Part shown: in pieces, positions 43,522-52,489 of the stretch
Numbering within the stretch: the first letter of the stretch is position 1
Layout of the letters: each line of letters starts with the position of its first letter
Source of the DNA: Anaeramoeba ignava
Taxonomy: Eukaryota; Metamonada; Anaeramoebidae
Length of the DNA: 64,000 bases
NCBI GenBank assembly: GCA_028826165.1
Contig: JAPDFW010000069.1
Span: 372,001-436,000, forward strand
Reading direction: 5' to 3'
Notes under the pieces: generated by a model
Databases searched by the model: none
The model's input: only the letters and a program-made list of their open reading frames with translations
What the model was told of the DNA's origin: nothing
Position numbers and translations under genes: made by a program

Positions 43522-45342
43522 TTAATTTGAATTGAGATTTTCCATTGCTACTTTATTAACATCACCATTAAATTTGATAAGTAATTCCTTATTCTTTTCA
43601 GTATTAGCAAAACCCATATCAACAAGTAGCTTTAATTGCTTTTCAAAAGCAAAAGAATTTGGATCATTTGGTTCTGAAATTGGAACTTTTTCAAGATCTT
43701 GAAGAGAGGATTCAACTTGAATAATAATCCAAATACGATGACCAAAACGAGAACCGTCTTTGCGACAAACGCGATAGTAGCCTGTGTATCTTCCAGGATT
43801 TGAGGGTGCTTTGAACTTCATAAAAATATCAGCAGATTCACTGGGTTTGAGTTGAGGAATTTCAACAATATCATCATTAAGTCTGAAATCATCACCACCA
43901 ACAAAATCAAGTGAACAACCTTCTTCCCATTCTGAAGTTCCATCGTTCCTGATGCGCCAACCTTTCTCGAATTCTTGGTTGGGTTCGAATTTATCTTCAT
44001 CATTAACAAGTAAGTGTTGAACAAATCGAACGGTTAGTTTGGGAGGTTTTGGGATTTTTGGATTTTTCCGATTTAAGCCTCTTCCTCGAAATTTGTATGA
44101 ACAATCGTGACAAAAACCAGTTGAATTTGAATTTGGAGTTGAATTTGAATTTAAATTTAAATTTAAATTTTGATTGTGGTTTGTGGAGTGTTGTTGTGGA
44201 GGAGGCATAAATGAGGAGAAAGGTGATTGAGGAGGCATAAAATTAAAGGGTGGATTGACATGAGGAGGAATATAGGATTGTGTTGGATCAAAATTGGGTG
44301 TGAAAGGAAAACCTTGTCCGAATCCTCCCATTCCCATCATTCCATTTCCTCGACGGTTGTGATGATATGGTGGATGTGGATGTGGATGTGGATGTGGATG
44401 TGGATGTGGATGTCCGCCTCCAAAAAATGGTGGGAATTTTTTGAAAGAATTTGGAGGAATGTTTTGTATAAAATTATAAGGATTGAATTGCATGTTTGTT
44501 GGTATTTGGAATTCGGATACAAAATGTTTGGGGAAATTATTTGTTTCTTTTTGTGTTGGGTTGTTTTCTTGTGTTTTTTGTTCTTCTTCTGGTGGGAATG
44601 GAATTATTTTTGTGAAATTTTCGCACAATCCTTTGAGATTTAGTTCGCTAACTGAAGTGATAATTTTGCTCAATGATTTTATTCTTTCTGCGATTTGTTG
44701 AGCAACAAATCCAATTTTCAATTTTGTTTCTTCTTTGATTTCAATAAATTTATCTTGAGCATAAATATCTTGGACAAACTTGACAAAATCTTGAGAACTT
44801 TTTTCAGCATTTTGGAACAAATTGATTAATTCTGCGATTAGTTTAGATTTGACTCTGTAAAACCATTGAACAAGATTATAATCTTGCATTAGATCATAAA
44901 CAGTATTCCAAGCTTGTTTCAAGCCGTCAAAAAGACTAAAAGAAGGGATGTTGTTTTGAGTATCAGAAAATTGGTCTTCAGTTTGCTTATTGAAATAATC
45001 ATTATCATCATTATTGCTGTCATTTCCTTTTAGCTTGCTCTGCTTGTCATTCTCTTCATCATCTCTTTGGCTGTCATTTGCTTTAGCTTCAATAAAGATC
45101 CGAAGAACATGATTATTTGCTTGTTCTAAAAGTTGAATAGCTTCTTTTAATTCCATTGTTGATGTTAATGTAATATAATCCATTTCGTTATCTTGATATT
45201 TTACAACATAATCATCCATGTTAATTTTGTAAATTTGACAAAGAAGGTTACAAAGATCTTCGAAGGTTGAATTTTTTGTTATTGAAACACGTCGAATATC
45301 TTGTTTGAATTTAGATTTGATTTCAATTTTTTCAGAAGTCAT
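43522..45342 (-). CDS. NBR1: NBR1-like selective-autophagy receptor (PB1-FW-UBA)
   Basis: 606 residues from MTSEKIEIK; 51 in-frame upstream codons are Phe-rich leader translation and were discarded. Residues 8-80 are a PB1 domain with the acidic OPCA-type YQDNEMDYITLTSTMELKEA. Residues about 440-545 are the Trp-rich FW (NBR1) domain: FEKGWRIRNDGTSEWEEG, LKPSESADIFMKFKAP and GRYTGYYRVCRKDGSRFGHR. Residues 566-606 are UBA-like (LVDMGFANTEKNKELL). NBR1 proteins link ubiquitinated cargo to Atg8 membranes. Between PB1 and FW, the usual ZZ zinc finger is reduced to a CHDCSYKFRGRG vestige. A His-Pro dipeptide run (GGHPHPHPHP) and a Met/Pro-rich segment occupy about 320-420. An LIR motif could not be pinned down. 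Confidence 0.9.
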   Translation of the reverse strand: MTSEKIEIKSKFKQDIRRVSITKNSTFEDLCNLLCQIYKINMDDYVVKYQDNEMDYITLTSTMELKEAIQLLEQANNHVLRIFIEAKANDSQRDDEENDKQSKLKGNDSNNDDNDYFNKQTEDQFSDTQNNIPSFSLFDGLKQAWNTVYDLMQDYNLVQWFYRVKSKLIAELINLFQNAEKSSQDFVKFVQDIYAQDKFIEIKEETKLKIGFVAQQIAERIKSLSKIITSVSELNLKGLCENFTKIIPFPPEEEQKTQENNPTQKETNNFPKHFVSEFQIPTNMQFNPYNFIQNIPPNSFKKFPPFFGGGHPHPHPHPHPHPHPPYHHNRRGNGMMGMGGFGQGFPFTPNFDPTQSYIPPHVNPPFNFMPPQSPFSSFMPPPQQHSTNHNQNLNLNLNSNSTPNSNSTGFCHDCSYKFRGRGLNRKNPKIPKPPKLTVRFVQHLLVNDEDKFEPNQEFEKGWRIRNDGTSEWEEGCSLDFVGGDDFRLNDDIVEIPQLKPSESADIFMKFKAPSNPGRYTGYYRVCRKDGSRFGHRIWIIIQVESSLQDLEKVPISEPNDPNSFAFEKQLKLLVDMGFANTEKNKELLIKFNGDVNKVAMENLNSN

Positions 45343-45518
45343 TGTTTTTGTGTTTGATTTTTTTTTTTTTAATAAAAAAAAAATTTTATAAAAAATAAAA
45401 AATAAAAAGAAATAAAAAGAAAAATAAAAAGATAAAGTGAATTGAAATATAAGTAAATTTAAAAAGAAAAAAAGAAAAAAAAAAAAAAGAATCAAATAAA
45501 GTATGTAAAAAAAAAAAT

Positions 45519-45546
45519 AAAATGAAAAAGAAAAAAATGAAAAAAT
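45519..45546 (-). promoter_or_regulatory. T-tract/CA elements upstream of the NBR1-like gene
   Basis: Two CA steps on the minus strand (TTTTTTCATTTTTTTC and CTTTTTCATTTT), 180-200 bp before the chosen ATG, farther than at other genes. A longer 5' UTR is possible. Confidence 0.3.
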
Positions 45547-45662
45547 TAAAATGGGAAAAAAAAATTTTTTTTATTTAAATTAATAAGAGTTCTCAATTTT
45601 ATAATAATTAAAAAAAAAAAAGGAGAAAAAAAAATAAAATTAAAAATAAAAAGGAGAAAAAA

Positions 45663-45692
45663 TTTTTTTTCATTTTTTTTTTCATTTTTTTC
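45663..45692 (+). promoter_or_regulatory. T-tract/CA elements of PLPBP
   Basis: Three CA steps (45671, 45683, 45692) in T-tracts directly before the ATG at 45696. Confidence 0.4.
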
Positions 45693-45695
45693 ATA

Positions 45696-46382
45696 ATGTC
45701 AATTGAAGCTTTAAATAAAATTAATCAACAAATTGAAGATTTATCAAAAGAATTAAATTTAGATTATAAACCAAATTTAGTTGCAATTTCTAAAACAAAA
45801 CCAAAAGAATCAATTTTAATACTTTATGAATCAGGACAAAAACATTTTGGAGAAAATTATGTTCAAGAAATAATTGAAAAGGCAAAAGAATTACCTAAAG
45901 ATATTAAATGGCATTTTGTTGGGCATTTACAATCAAACAAAGCAAAATCACTTGTTCAACTTGATAATTTATATGTTATTGAAACTATTGATACAATTAA
46001 ACTAGCAAAAATTCTTAACAAATTATTGGCTCAGCAAAAAAGAACATTGAATATCATGATTCAAGTTGATATTAGTCATGAAGGTACAAAATCTGGTTGT
46101 TCTGAAAATGATTTACCTGATTTAACTAAATTTATTTTGGAAAAGTGTCCAAATTTAAAGTTAATTGGATTAATGTCTCTTGGAAATCCAAATTCAATTG
46201 AAGAATTTGAACAAATGAAAAAATTAAAAGCTCAACTTATTGAAAAGTTTGAAATTGATAAGAATCAATTTGATTTAAGTTTTGGTACTTCTCAAGATTT
46301 TGAAGAAGCAATTAAACATGGATCTAATAGTGTTAGAATTGGAACAACATTATTTGGGCCTCGAGCATGCAAAAAGAAGTGA
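45696..46382 (+). CDS. PLPBP: PLP-binding protein of the YggS/PROSC family
   Basis: 228 residues, the usual length. The PLP-binding Lys33 sits in LVAISKTKP; HFGENYVQEIIEKA, WHFVGHLQSNKAK, GLMSLGNP and SFGTSQDFEEAIKHGSNSVRIGTTLFG are diagnostic. It binds pyridoxal 5'-phosphate and maintains vitamin B6 homeostasis; no enzymatic activity is known for the family. Single exon, no breaks, divergent from the NBR1-like gene. Few features are unusual beyond A/T codon bias. Likely cytosolic or mitochondrial; no clear presequence. Confidence 0.96.
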   Translation: MSIEALNKINQQIEDLSKELNLDYKPNLVAISKTKPKESILILYESGQKHFGENYVQEIIEKAKELPKDIKWHFVGHLQSNKAKSLVQLDNLYVIETIDTIKLAKILNKLLAQQKRTLNIMIQVDISHEGTKSGCSENDLPDLTKFILEKCPNLKLIGLMSLGNPNSIEEFEQMKKLKAQLIEKFEIDKNQFDLSFGTSQDFEEAIKHGSNSVRIGTTLFGPRACKKK

Positions 46383-46599
46383 AATTTTAAATTTTAAATT
46401 TTGATTTTGATTTTGATTTTGATTTTGATTTAAATTTTGATTTTTGATTTTGATTTAAATTTTTAAGTTTAAATTAGTTTTTGATTTAAAATTTGGTTTT
46501 AAAATTTGGATTTAAAATTTGAAACGTTAATGAAATGATTAAAAAAAAAATAAAAACAAAAGATCCGTTAATTTTTCTTTTTTATTTTTTTTCAATAAA

Positions 46600-46621
46600 T
46601 TTTTTTTTTCATTTTTTTTCT
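46600..46621 (+). promoter_or_regulatory. T-tract/CA element of NCAPG2
   Basis: T-run of 9, CA at 46610, T-run of 8; about 42 bp before the ATG at 46652. Confidence 0.4.
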
Positions 46622-46651
46622 AATTTCATTTAAATAATTTTTATATATATA

Positions 46652-49600
46652 ATGACAACTGAATTAACAAGAAAATTAATTGATTCAAGTCAAAATAATT
46701 TAGATTCTTTCATTTCTTTTATGGTTAAATTAAAAACACCTTTAAAAGAAATGATCCAAACTTTAAATAAAAGATCTTCAATGAAAATTTGGGAAAATTT
46801 AAATCATTTATTCAATAAAATTATTCAAGAAAATTTATACATCTTTGACACAAATATCCAAAATAGAATTCATTATTTAAAAGGATTATTTCATTTAGCG
46901 ACGCTGATTGAAAGTTTTCTTGAAGAAAAAAAGCAATTTCTTCCAAATGCTTGTTTTGAAATGATTGTTGGATTGCATGATTCCATATTCTTAATGAGAC
47001 AAGAAAGAAAAAATGATCCAATTTCTTATTCAACACCAACAAAAAAACAAGAAAAAAATGAAACAAATGAAAATGAAAATGAAAATGAGAATGAAAATGA
47101 AAATGGAAAGGAGAATACAATGGAAATTGAAATACAAAATGAGGATTTATCAAAAGACCAATTGGATAACTTAATCGAACAAGAAAACTCTAAAATTCTT
47201 CTTTTCCAAGAAAAAGTGGTTCAAATTTGTGAGAAGTATTATCTCCTCGAAAAAGAAGAACGAGAACGAATTGTTCCACAAATGATTTCTTATTTAGTTT
47301 TGGTTTCACTTGATCTCTCAGCAAAACCAGCACATATTAAAAGACTTTATAGCACAAGAAGTTCACTTTTATTACTTGATTTTTCAGATGAAAGCACAAC
47401 ATGGTTGAAAAATTTACTTCTTCGCTGTTTCATTTCTCCACTCTTCCTGAAGACAGAGGAAGGCAAAAAGTTTCTGGTTTATCTTTTTGGATTATATCCA
47501 CCTTTTATTGACCAAATACATGCTACAATCAAGAATCAACTTCCCGTATCAAGTTCTGCAATAATTGATATTTTTGGAGAAATTTATTTCAAAGCTTGGA
47601 AAATGGCTGTTTCTTCGTACAGAGTCAGAATCGAGTATTCCTGCATCCAAGATCTTATGAATCATGCGATTCATGCATCAACTCCAAAGATGACAAAGGT
47701 TCTTCATCAACTTCTTTCCAAAATTCACACACAAAAAAATTTCAGAGGAGTTGATGAAATGCTTCTCCGGTTATACGAACCGATTCTTTTCAGATCTCTT
47801 AATGTTTCAAATCCATTGGTTAGGAAAAACGCAGCACTACTTTTAATTGATGCGTTTCCTCTCCAAGATCCAGACTCTTTACACGAAGAAATTGATCAGA
47901 TCCTGCAAATCCAATTTGATCATCTCACAAACCTTATGACTGATTCATGTGTTCCTGTTCGTTCTGTTGCTGTTCAAGGTGTTTGCCGAATTTTAAGCAT
48001 ATTCTGGGAACTTATCCCTTCAGAGATTTCCCAGTCTTTCCTCAACCTAATATTCCATGATCTGATCTATGATAAATCTTCTTCGTCTTTTCGAGTCGCA
48101 GTCATAAAAGGCATTTCTTATTTGCTTGATTCACACTTGGTGCAGACGAGTCTGAAGAAGTTTCTCCCTTCGATCCGTTCTATGATTAATGACAAAGTGG
48201 AAAGTGTGCGTTTGGCATTTATACACTTGCTGATCCAAATCAAGAACTTGAGGTTCATCAAATTCTATGAGGTTGTTCCGTTGAAATTCTTGCTTTATCG
48301 GTTAGCAAAAGATAATATCTTTGCGAGCCAACAAGGATATCCAAATCAGTTATCTGTAGGTGAATCTATAAAGAAGATCAATTCAAATGCAGACAAGATT
48401 GGAGAAAGAATCACTTCGTTGCTTTTGAGTACTTATTTTCCCCATGAAACCCATCATGGTTCTGAGCTGATATATCGCTGTTTGCGTTTGATGAAGAAGA
48501 ATATTGTTGCTGCCAAAATATTCTTTTATTATCTTACAAGAGTTGCTCCTTTAGATTCAATTTGCAGACTTGTAATCTTGTTCATGAAGATACTCGACAG
48601 ATGCTATAACACCAAAATGATGGGAGCTGAACAAAGTTTCCTTGATGTTCTCAAATCCACAAGAAATTCAACTAAACCAAACCAAGAACAAGAACAAGAA
48701 CAAGAACAAAATGATCAAGAAAAAGAAAAAGAAAAAGAACAAAATGATCAAAAGAAATCAAAGAAACGAAAATCAAAACGCAAAAAGTCGAAAGAAGAAC
48801 GAAAACGCGAAATTGAACCTTCTTATAAAGAATTTGAATTTGAATTTGAACCCCAAATTTTGCACATTGTTTCGATTCTTGTTGAAGGAATCGAACCATC
48901 AATATCTGACAAGAAGAATAAGAAACTAAAAGACTTCTTATCAAACGTGTTCAACAATTCTTTTCTTTCAGATTTCTATGATGCTTTTCCTTCAGCATTG
49001 ACTCATTCATCCATTTTGAAAATTGTATCTTTTCATTCAGACTCCTCAGTAATCGATATTTCAATATCAAAAATCAAAGATCTCCCAAACCAAGATTTCT
49101 CAAAGCTTCCGCTATATTATCAAGATGAGGTTTATTACGGTTCTCTTGTGGATTGTCTTGTGAAAAATGGAAAGGAAGTGCTGCTTCTTAATTTGATTCG
49201 TGATTGGATCTTAGAGCCGTTTTCTAGTATGAAAAAAGAAGCTGAAAACGAAAAGAAAGAAAAAACCAAATCCAAAAAGAGAAAATCCAAAGCAAAAAGC
49301 CCAGAGCCGAATACAAGTGCTGAATGGAAAATGCTTGAACAGAAGGCTTTTGTTGCAATCAAATTGTTGGATTATATGATGAAAACTGAAAGTAACCGAA
49401 GAGTTGTTGTAACTCATGATGAAATTTCGGACTTGATTATCGTTCTTCAGCAATACCATCTCATTATAAGCTATCGTATTTCTTCTGAGAAAAACCAAAA
49501 TTTCATTTCAGACGATCTTCTTTTAGAATTATTGCAAGTCGAAGGCAAATCACTCATTTCATTATTCACTCAACTCTCACTTGAACCACTTGATCCAACA

Positions 49601-50638
49601 GAACAATTCGAAGATGAAACTCCGCCAATCTTTCTGAATATTGTCGATTGGTTTTTCCAAGGAATTGTTCCAGCTTTACAAAAAATTAAAGTGCAAAAGA
49701 ATAAAGAACAGAATTCCGATGATATTGAACCAGAAATGATCAACAAAAATTTTGTGGAAAAAATTTCTGAACTTCTCTTTGTTATCATAACAGAAAGTGT
49801 TTCTTTAGGCATTTTGGATAGTAAAACTCGAAATGATATTTCTTCTCATTTCATTAATTTGCTTGAAGATGATCAATCAAATTTATTTATTGATTTTTTT
49901 CTCTCTCGTTTATTAAAGTTATTGTATCAATTAATTTTCAAAGAGATTGATCCACCAAGCAATCAGAATCAAACACAAAAACTGATGTTTTTAATATTTT
50001 CACTTATTCATTCACAACAAAATGAAAATGAAAACGAAAATGAAAACGAAAATGAAAACAAAAACAAAAACAAAAACAAAAATCAAAATATTAATGCAAA
50101 TCTGATGGATTCATTTTTATCGGAAATACTTACACTATTTTTGCAAAGAAACCGATTGAAGTTTATTATGGAAAGTTTTGTTCACTTCATCTTACAAATT
50201 GGTGAGAATAAATTAAATGAAATGGAAAATCAAGATGTTTTCTTTCAAAGTTTTGATGATTTTTCATTTTCAACTTTTTTGATTATGAAAACAATTTTAA
50301 GACGCAAAGATTTCACCAAAAATTTATTATTAAGAATAATACTTCCAATTTTGGAAAATGAACAAACAAAACCTGAACAATTATGGGGTCTAATTCAAAT
50401 TCTTCATTTAATTCAACAAAAGGAAAAAAATCAACAAGATGAATTGAAAAAGAAATTTCCCAACAAAGAATTTAAATTATTTAAATTTCCTGATCAAATT
50501 CTTAATCAATTACAATTAATTCGTGAATATATAAACAATAACAATAATAATGAAAATGAAAATGAAAATGAAAATGAACAAATTAATTTGGAAAATTGTG
50601 TTTCTTTAATGATTGAATCCTTTTTAGATTCAAATTAA
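46652..50638 (+). CDS. NCAPG2: Condensin-2 complex subunit G2
   Basis: 1328 residues, single exon without frameshift. HEAT-repeat protein of condensin II, which compacts mitotic chromosomes. The block of residues about 310-560 matches CAP-G2 in order: EIYFKAWKMAVSSYR, GVDEMLLRLYEPILFRSLN, VRKNAALLLIDAFPLQDP, VPVRSVAVQGVCRI, FWELIPSEI and RFIKFYEVVPLKFLLYRL. Low-complexity charged inserts (Glu-Asn about 130-150, Glu-Gln/Lys about 675-720, Glu-Asn and Lys-Asn about 1125-1150) come from GAAAAT and CAAGAA repeats. Presence implies a condensin II complex in addition to any condensin I. Neighbours are PLPBP upstream and an RCC1-BTB locus 63 bp downstream in the same direction. Confidence 0.9.
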   Translation: MTTELTRKLIDSSQNNLDSFISFMVKLKTPLKEMIQTLNKRSSMKIWENLNHLFNKIIQENLYIFDTNIQNRIHYLKGLFHLATLIESFLEEKKQFLPNACFEMIVGLHDSIFLMRQERKNDPISYSTPTKKQEKNETNENENENENENENGKENTMEIEIQNEDLSKDQLDNLIEQENSKILLFQEKVVQICEKYYLLEKEERERIVPQMISYLVLVSLDLSAKPAHIKRLYSTRSSLLLLDFSDESTTWLKNLLLRCFISPLFLKTEEGKKFLVYLFGLYPPFIDQIHATIKNQLPVSSSAIIDIFGEIYFKAWKMAVSSYRVRIEYSCIQDLMNHAIHASTPKMTKVLHQLLSKIHTQKNFRGVDEMLLRLYEPILFRSLNVSNPLVRKNAALLLIDAFPLQDPDSLHEEIDQILQIQFDHLTNLMTDSCVPVRSVAVQGVCRILSIFWELIPSEISQSFLNLIFHDLIYDKSSSSFRVAVIKGISYLLDSHLVQTSLKKFLPSIRSMINDKVESVRLAFIHLLIQIKNLRFIKFYEVVPLKFLLYRLAKDNIFASQQGYPNQLSVGESIKKINSNADKIGERITSLLLSTYFPHETHHGSELIYRCLRLMKKNIVAAKIFFYYLTRVAPLDSICRLVILFMKILDRCYNTKMMGAEQSFLDVLKSTRNSTKPNQEQEQEQEQNDQEKEKEKEQNDQKKSKKRKSKRKKSKEERKREIEPSYKEFEFEFEPQILHIVSILVEGIEPSISDKKNKKLKDFLSNVFNNSFLSDFYDAFPSALTHSSILKIVSFHSDSSVIDISISKIKDLPNQDFSKLPLYYQDEVYYGSLVDCLVKNGKEVLLLNLIRDWILEPFSSMKKEAENEKKEKTKSKKRKSKAKSPEPNTSAEWKMLEQKAFVAIKLLDYMMKTESNRRVVVTHDEISDLIIVLQQYHLIISYRISSEKNQNFISDDLLLELLQVEGKSLISLFTQLSLEPLDPTEQFEDETPPIFLNIVDWFFQGIVPALQKIKVQKNKEQNSDDIEPEMINKNFVEKISELLFVIITESVSLGILDSKTRNDISSHFINLLEDDQSNLFIDFFLSRLLKLLYQLIFKEIDPPSNQNQTQKLMFLIFSLIHSQQNENENENENENENKNKNKNKNQNINANLMDSFLSEILTLFLQRNRLKFIMESFVHFILQIGENKLNEMENQDVFFQSFDDFSFSTFLIMKTILRRKDFTKNLLLRIILPILENEQTKPEQLWGLIQILHLIQQKEKNQQDELKKKFPNKEFKLFKFPDQILNQLQLIREYINNNNNNENENENENEQINLENCVSLMIESFLDSN

Positions 50639-50701
50639 AATTAAAAAAAATTTTTTTATTTTTATTTTTGATTAATTTCATTTTTTTATTTTCCAAAAAA
50701 A

Positions 50702-52485
50702 ATGAATGATATTTTCTTTTTTGGTGAAAATAAGCCTTTATTTTATCCAAATCAACCTCTTAAAATAATAAAACCAATTCAATTTAAATTTGAAAATGAA
50801 ACACAAATTAAACAAATTTCAACAGGTCAATTTGCAACAATTTTTCTTTTTAAAGATGGAAAAGCAATTCAATATTTAAAAGAAGAAAAAGATTTAAAAC
50901 AAAATATTGAAAAAATCCAAATTGAAGAAAATATTCAAAAAGTAACTGTTGGTTGGAGAAATGAAGCTATTTTAACAATAGAAGGAAATGTATTTGCAAA
51001 AGGAAAAGATATTAATTCAGAAAATCCAAATGAATTTATCAATATTTCATCATTAATTGAAGATAAAAATGATAGAATAATTGAAGATATTGTTTGTGGT
51101 TCAAGTTCAATTTACTTATTAACTTCAAATCAAAATGCTTATGGAATTGGTTCAAATTATTATGGCCAACTTGGTTTTCAAATTGCAAAAAAAGAAGAAA
51201 AACCAATTTTAATGATGAAAAATGTTTCTAAAATATTTTCAGGAAATTATTCAACTTCTGTTTTTCTTTTAAATTCAAATCAAGAATTATTTGGATGTGG
51301 ATATAACTTTTTTGGAAGACTTGGAATAAAAACGTTAGAAGGACAGTTTATTGGTAAATTAACCAAAATCCAAATATTCCAAAAGGTAAAATAATTGATA
51401 TTCAAATAGCATGGTTTCATTCAATAATGTTGATTGAAGATGAAAATGAAAATGAAAATCCAAAAAGAAAACTTTATTCATGTGGATGTTATCATTATAA
51501 TGGACTTGGACAAAATGAAGATGTGAATGAGTTTACTGAAATCAAATCATCTTTATTTGAAAATGATAATATTCTTGATTTTTCTGCAAGAGGAAATCAT
51601 ACTTTGATTTTAACTTCCAAAGGGAAATTAATCGGATTTGGAAGTAATTTTTCAGGTCAATTAGGAATTGAAAAGATAGAAAAACAAAATTTTCCAATTC
51701 AAATTGAACTTCCTAAATTAAGATTTAATGAAGATATTTCCAATTATCATGTTCATTGTGGACTTGAAAGATCATTTCTTTATTATTCTCCTTCTTTTTC
51801 CAATCTTGAAGAAGATTTGATAAAACTTTATCAAAGAAAAGAATTTTGTAATATTTCATTTAAAACCGAAAATGGAGAAATAATTGAAGCTCATAAATTA
51901 ATATTGAAATATAGATTAAATCAAAATCAAAATGAAATTGAAAAACTTCAAGAAATTATTTCAAAAATAAATCAATTCAAGAATCAAATCAAATATTTGA
52001 AATGATTTATTCAAATAATTCCAAAATAAATCCAAAATTATATTTAGAAATTAAAGAAATTATAAATTCAAATGAAAAAATTGAAGAAACAATGAAAAGA
52101 ATTTATTTAAATGAAAAAGAAAATGAAAAAGATTTTATAATTGAAAGAAAAGAAAAACAATATAAATTTCCAAAATTAATATTAATAATGAGAAGTGAAT
52201 TATATCGAGGAATGTTTTTATCTGTTACAGAAGATACTTCTAATAAAGTTACAGATTATAGTGAATTAAGTAATAAATCATTTCAAATATTTGAATATTG
52301 GATTTATTCAAATCAAATTAAAGAAGGAATTCAAATTACACAAGAAATAATTAAAGAAATTGAAACTAGGAATCGATTATTTTCAATTAAATCAAACAAA
52401 TCCAAATTTATTTGATTTATTAATTAACAAATTTAATGATGAAAAGAAGAAGAAAAATGAAAAAGAGAATTGTTTAATTTTTTAA
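50702..52485 (+). pseudogene. RCC1-repeat double-BTB with CaaX tail, copy 4 (three frameshifts)
   Basis: Aligns throughout with the copies at 24.8-34.7 kb. Breaks: one A missing in 51372-51374, two extra A in 51963-51967, one extra base near 52366-52368. Corrected length is 593 residues. RCC1 units (ELFGCGYNFFGRLG, KLIGFGSNFSGQLG) and both BTB modules are clear. The final frame ends KKKKNEKENCLIF, a basic stretch and CaaX box as in copy 2, showing that the tail survives although the gene is broken. It lies 16-18 kb away from the other copies, so the family is dispersed as well as tandem. Confidence 0.8.
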
Positions 52486-52489
52486 ACAA

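Noticed and set aside
45343-45495. Phe-rich N-terminal extension of the NBR1-like protein as a signal or membrane anchor
   Set aside because: It is translation of A/T homopolymer leader DNA; PB1 begins a few residues after MTSEKIE, as in the family.
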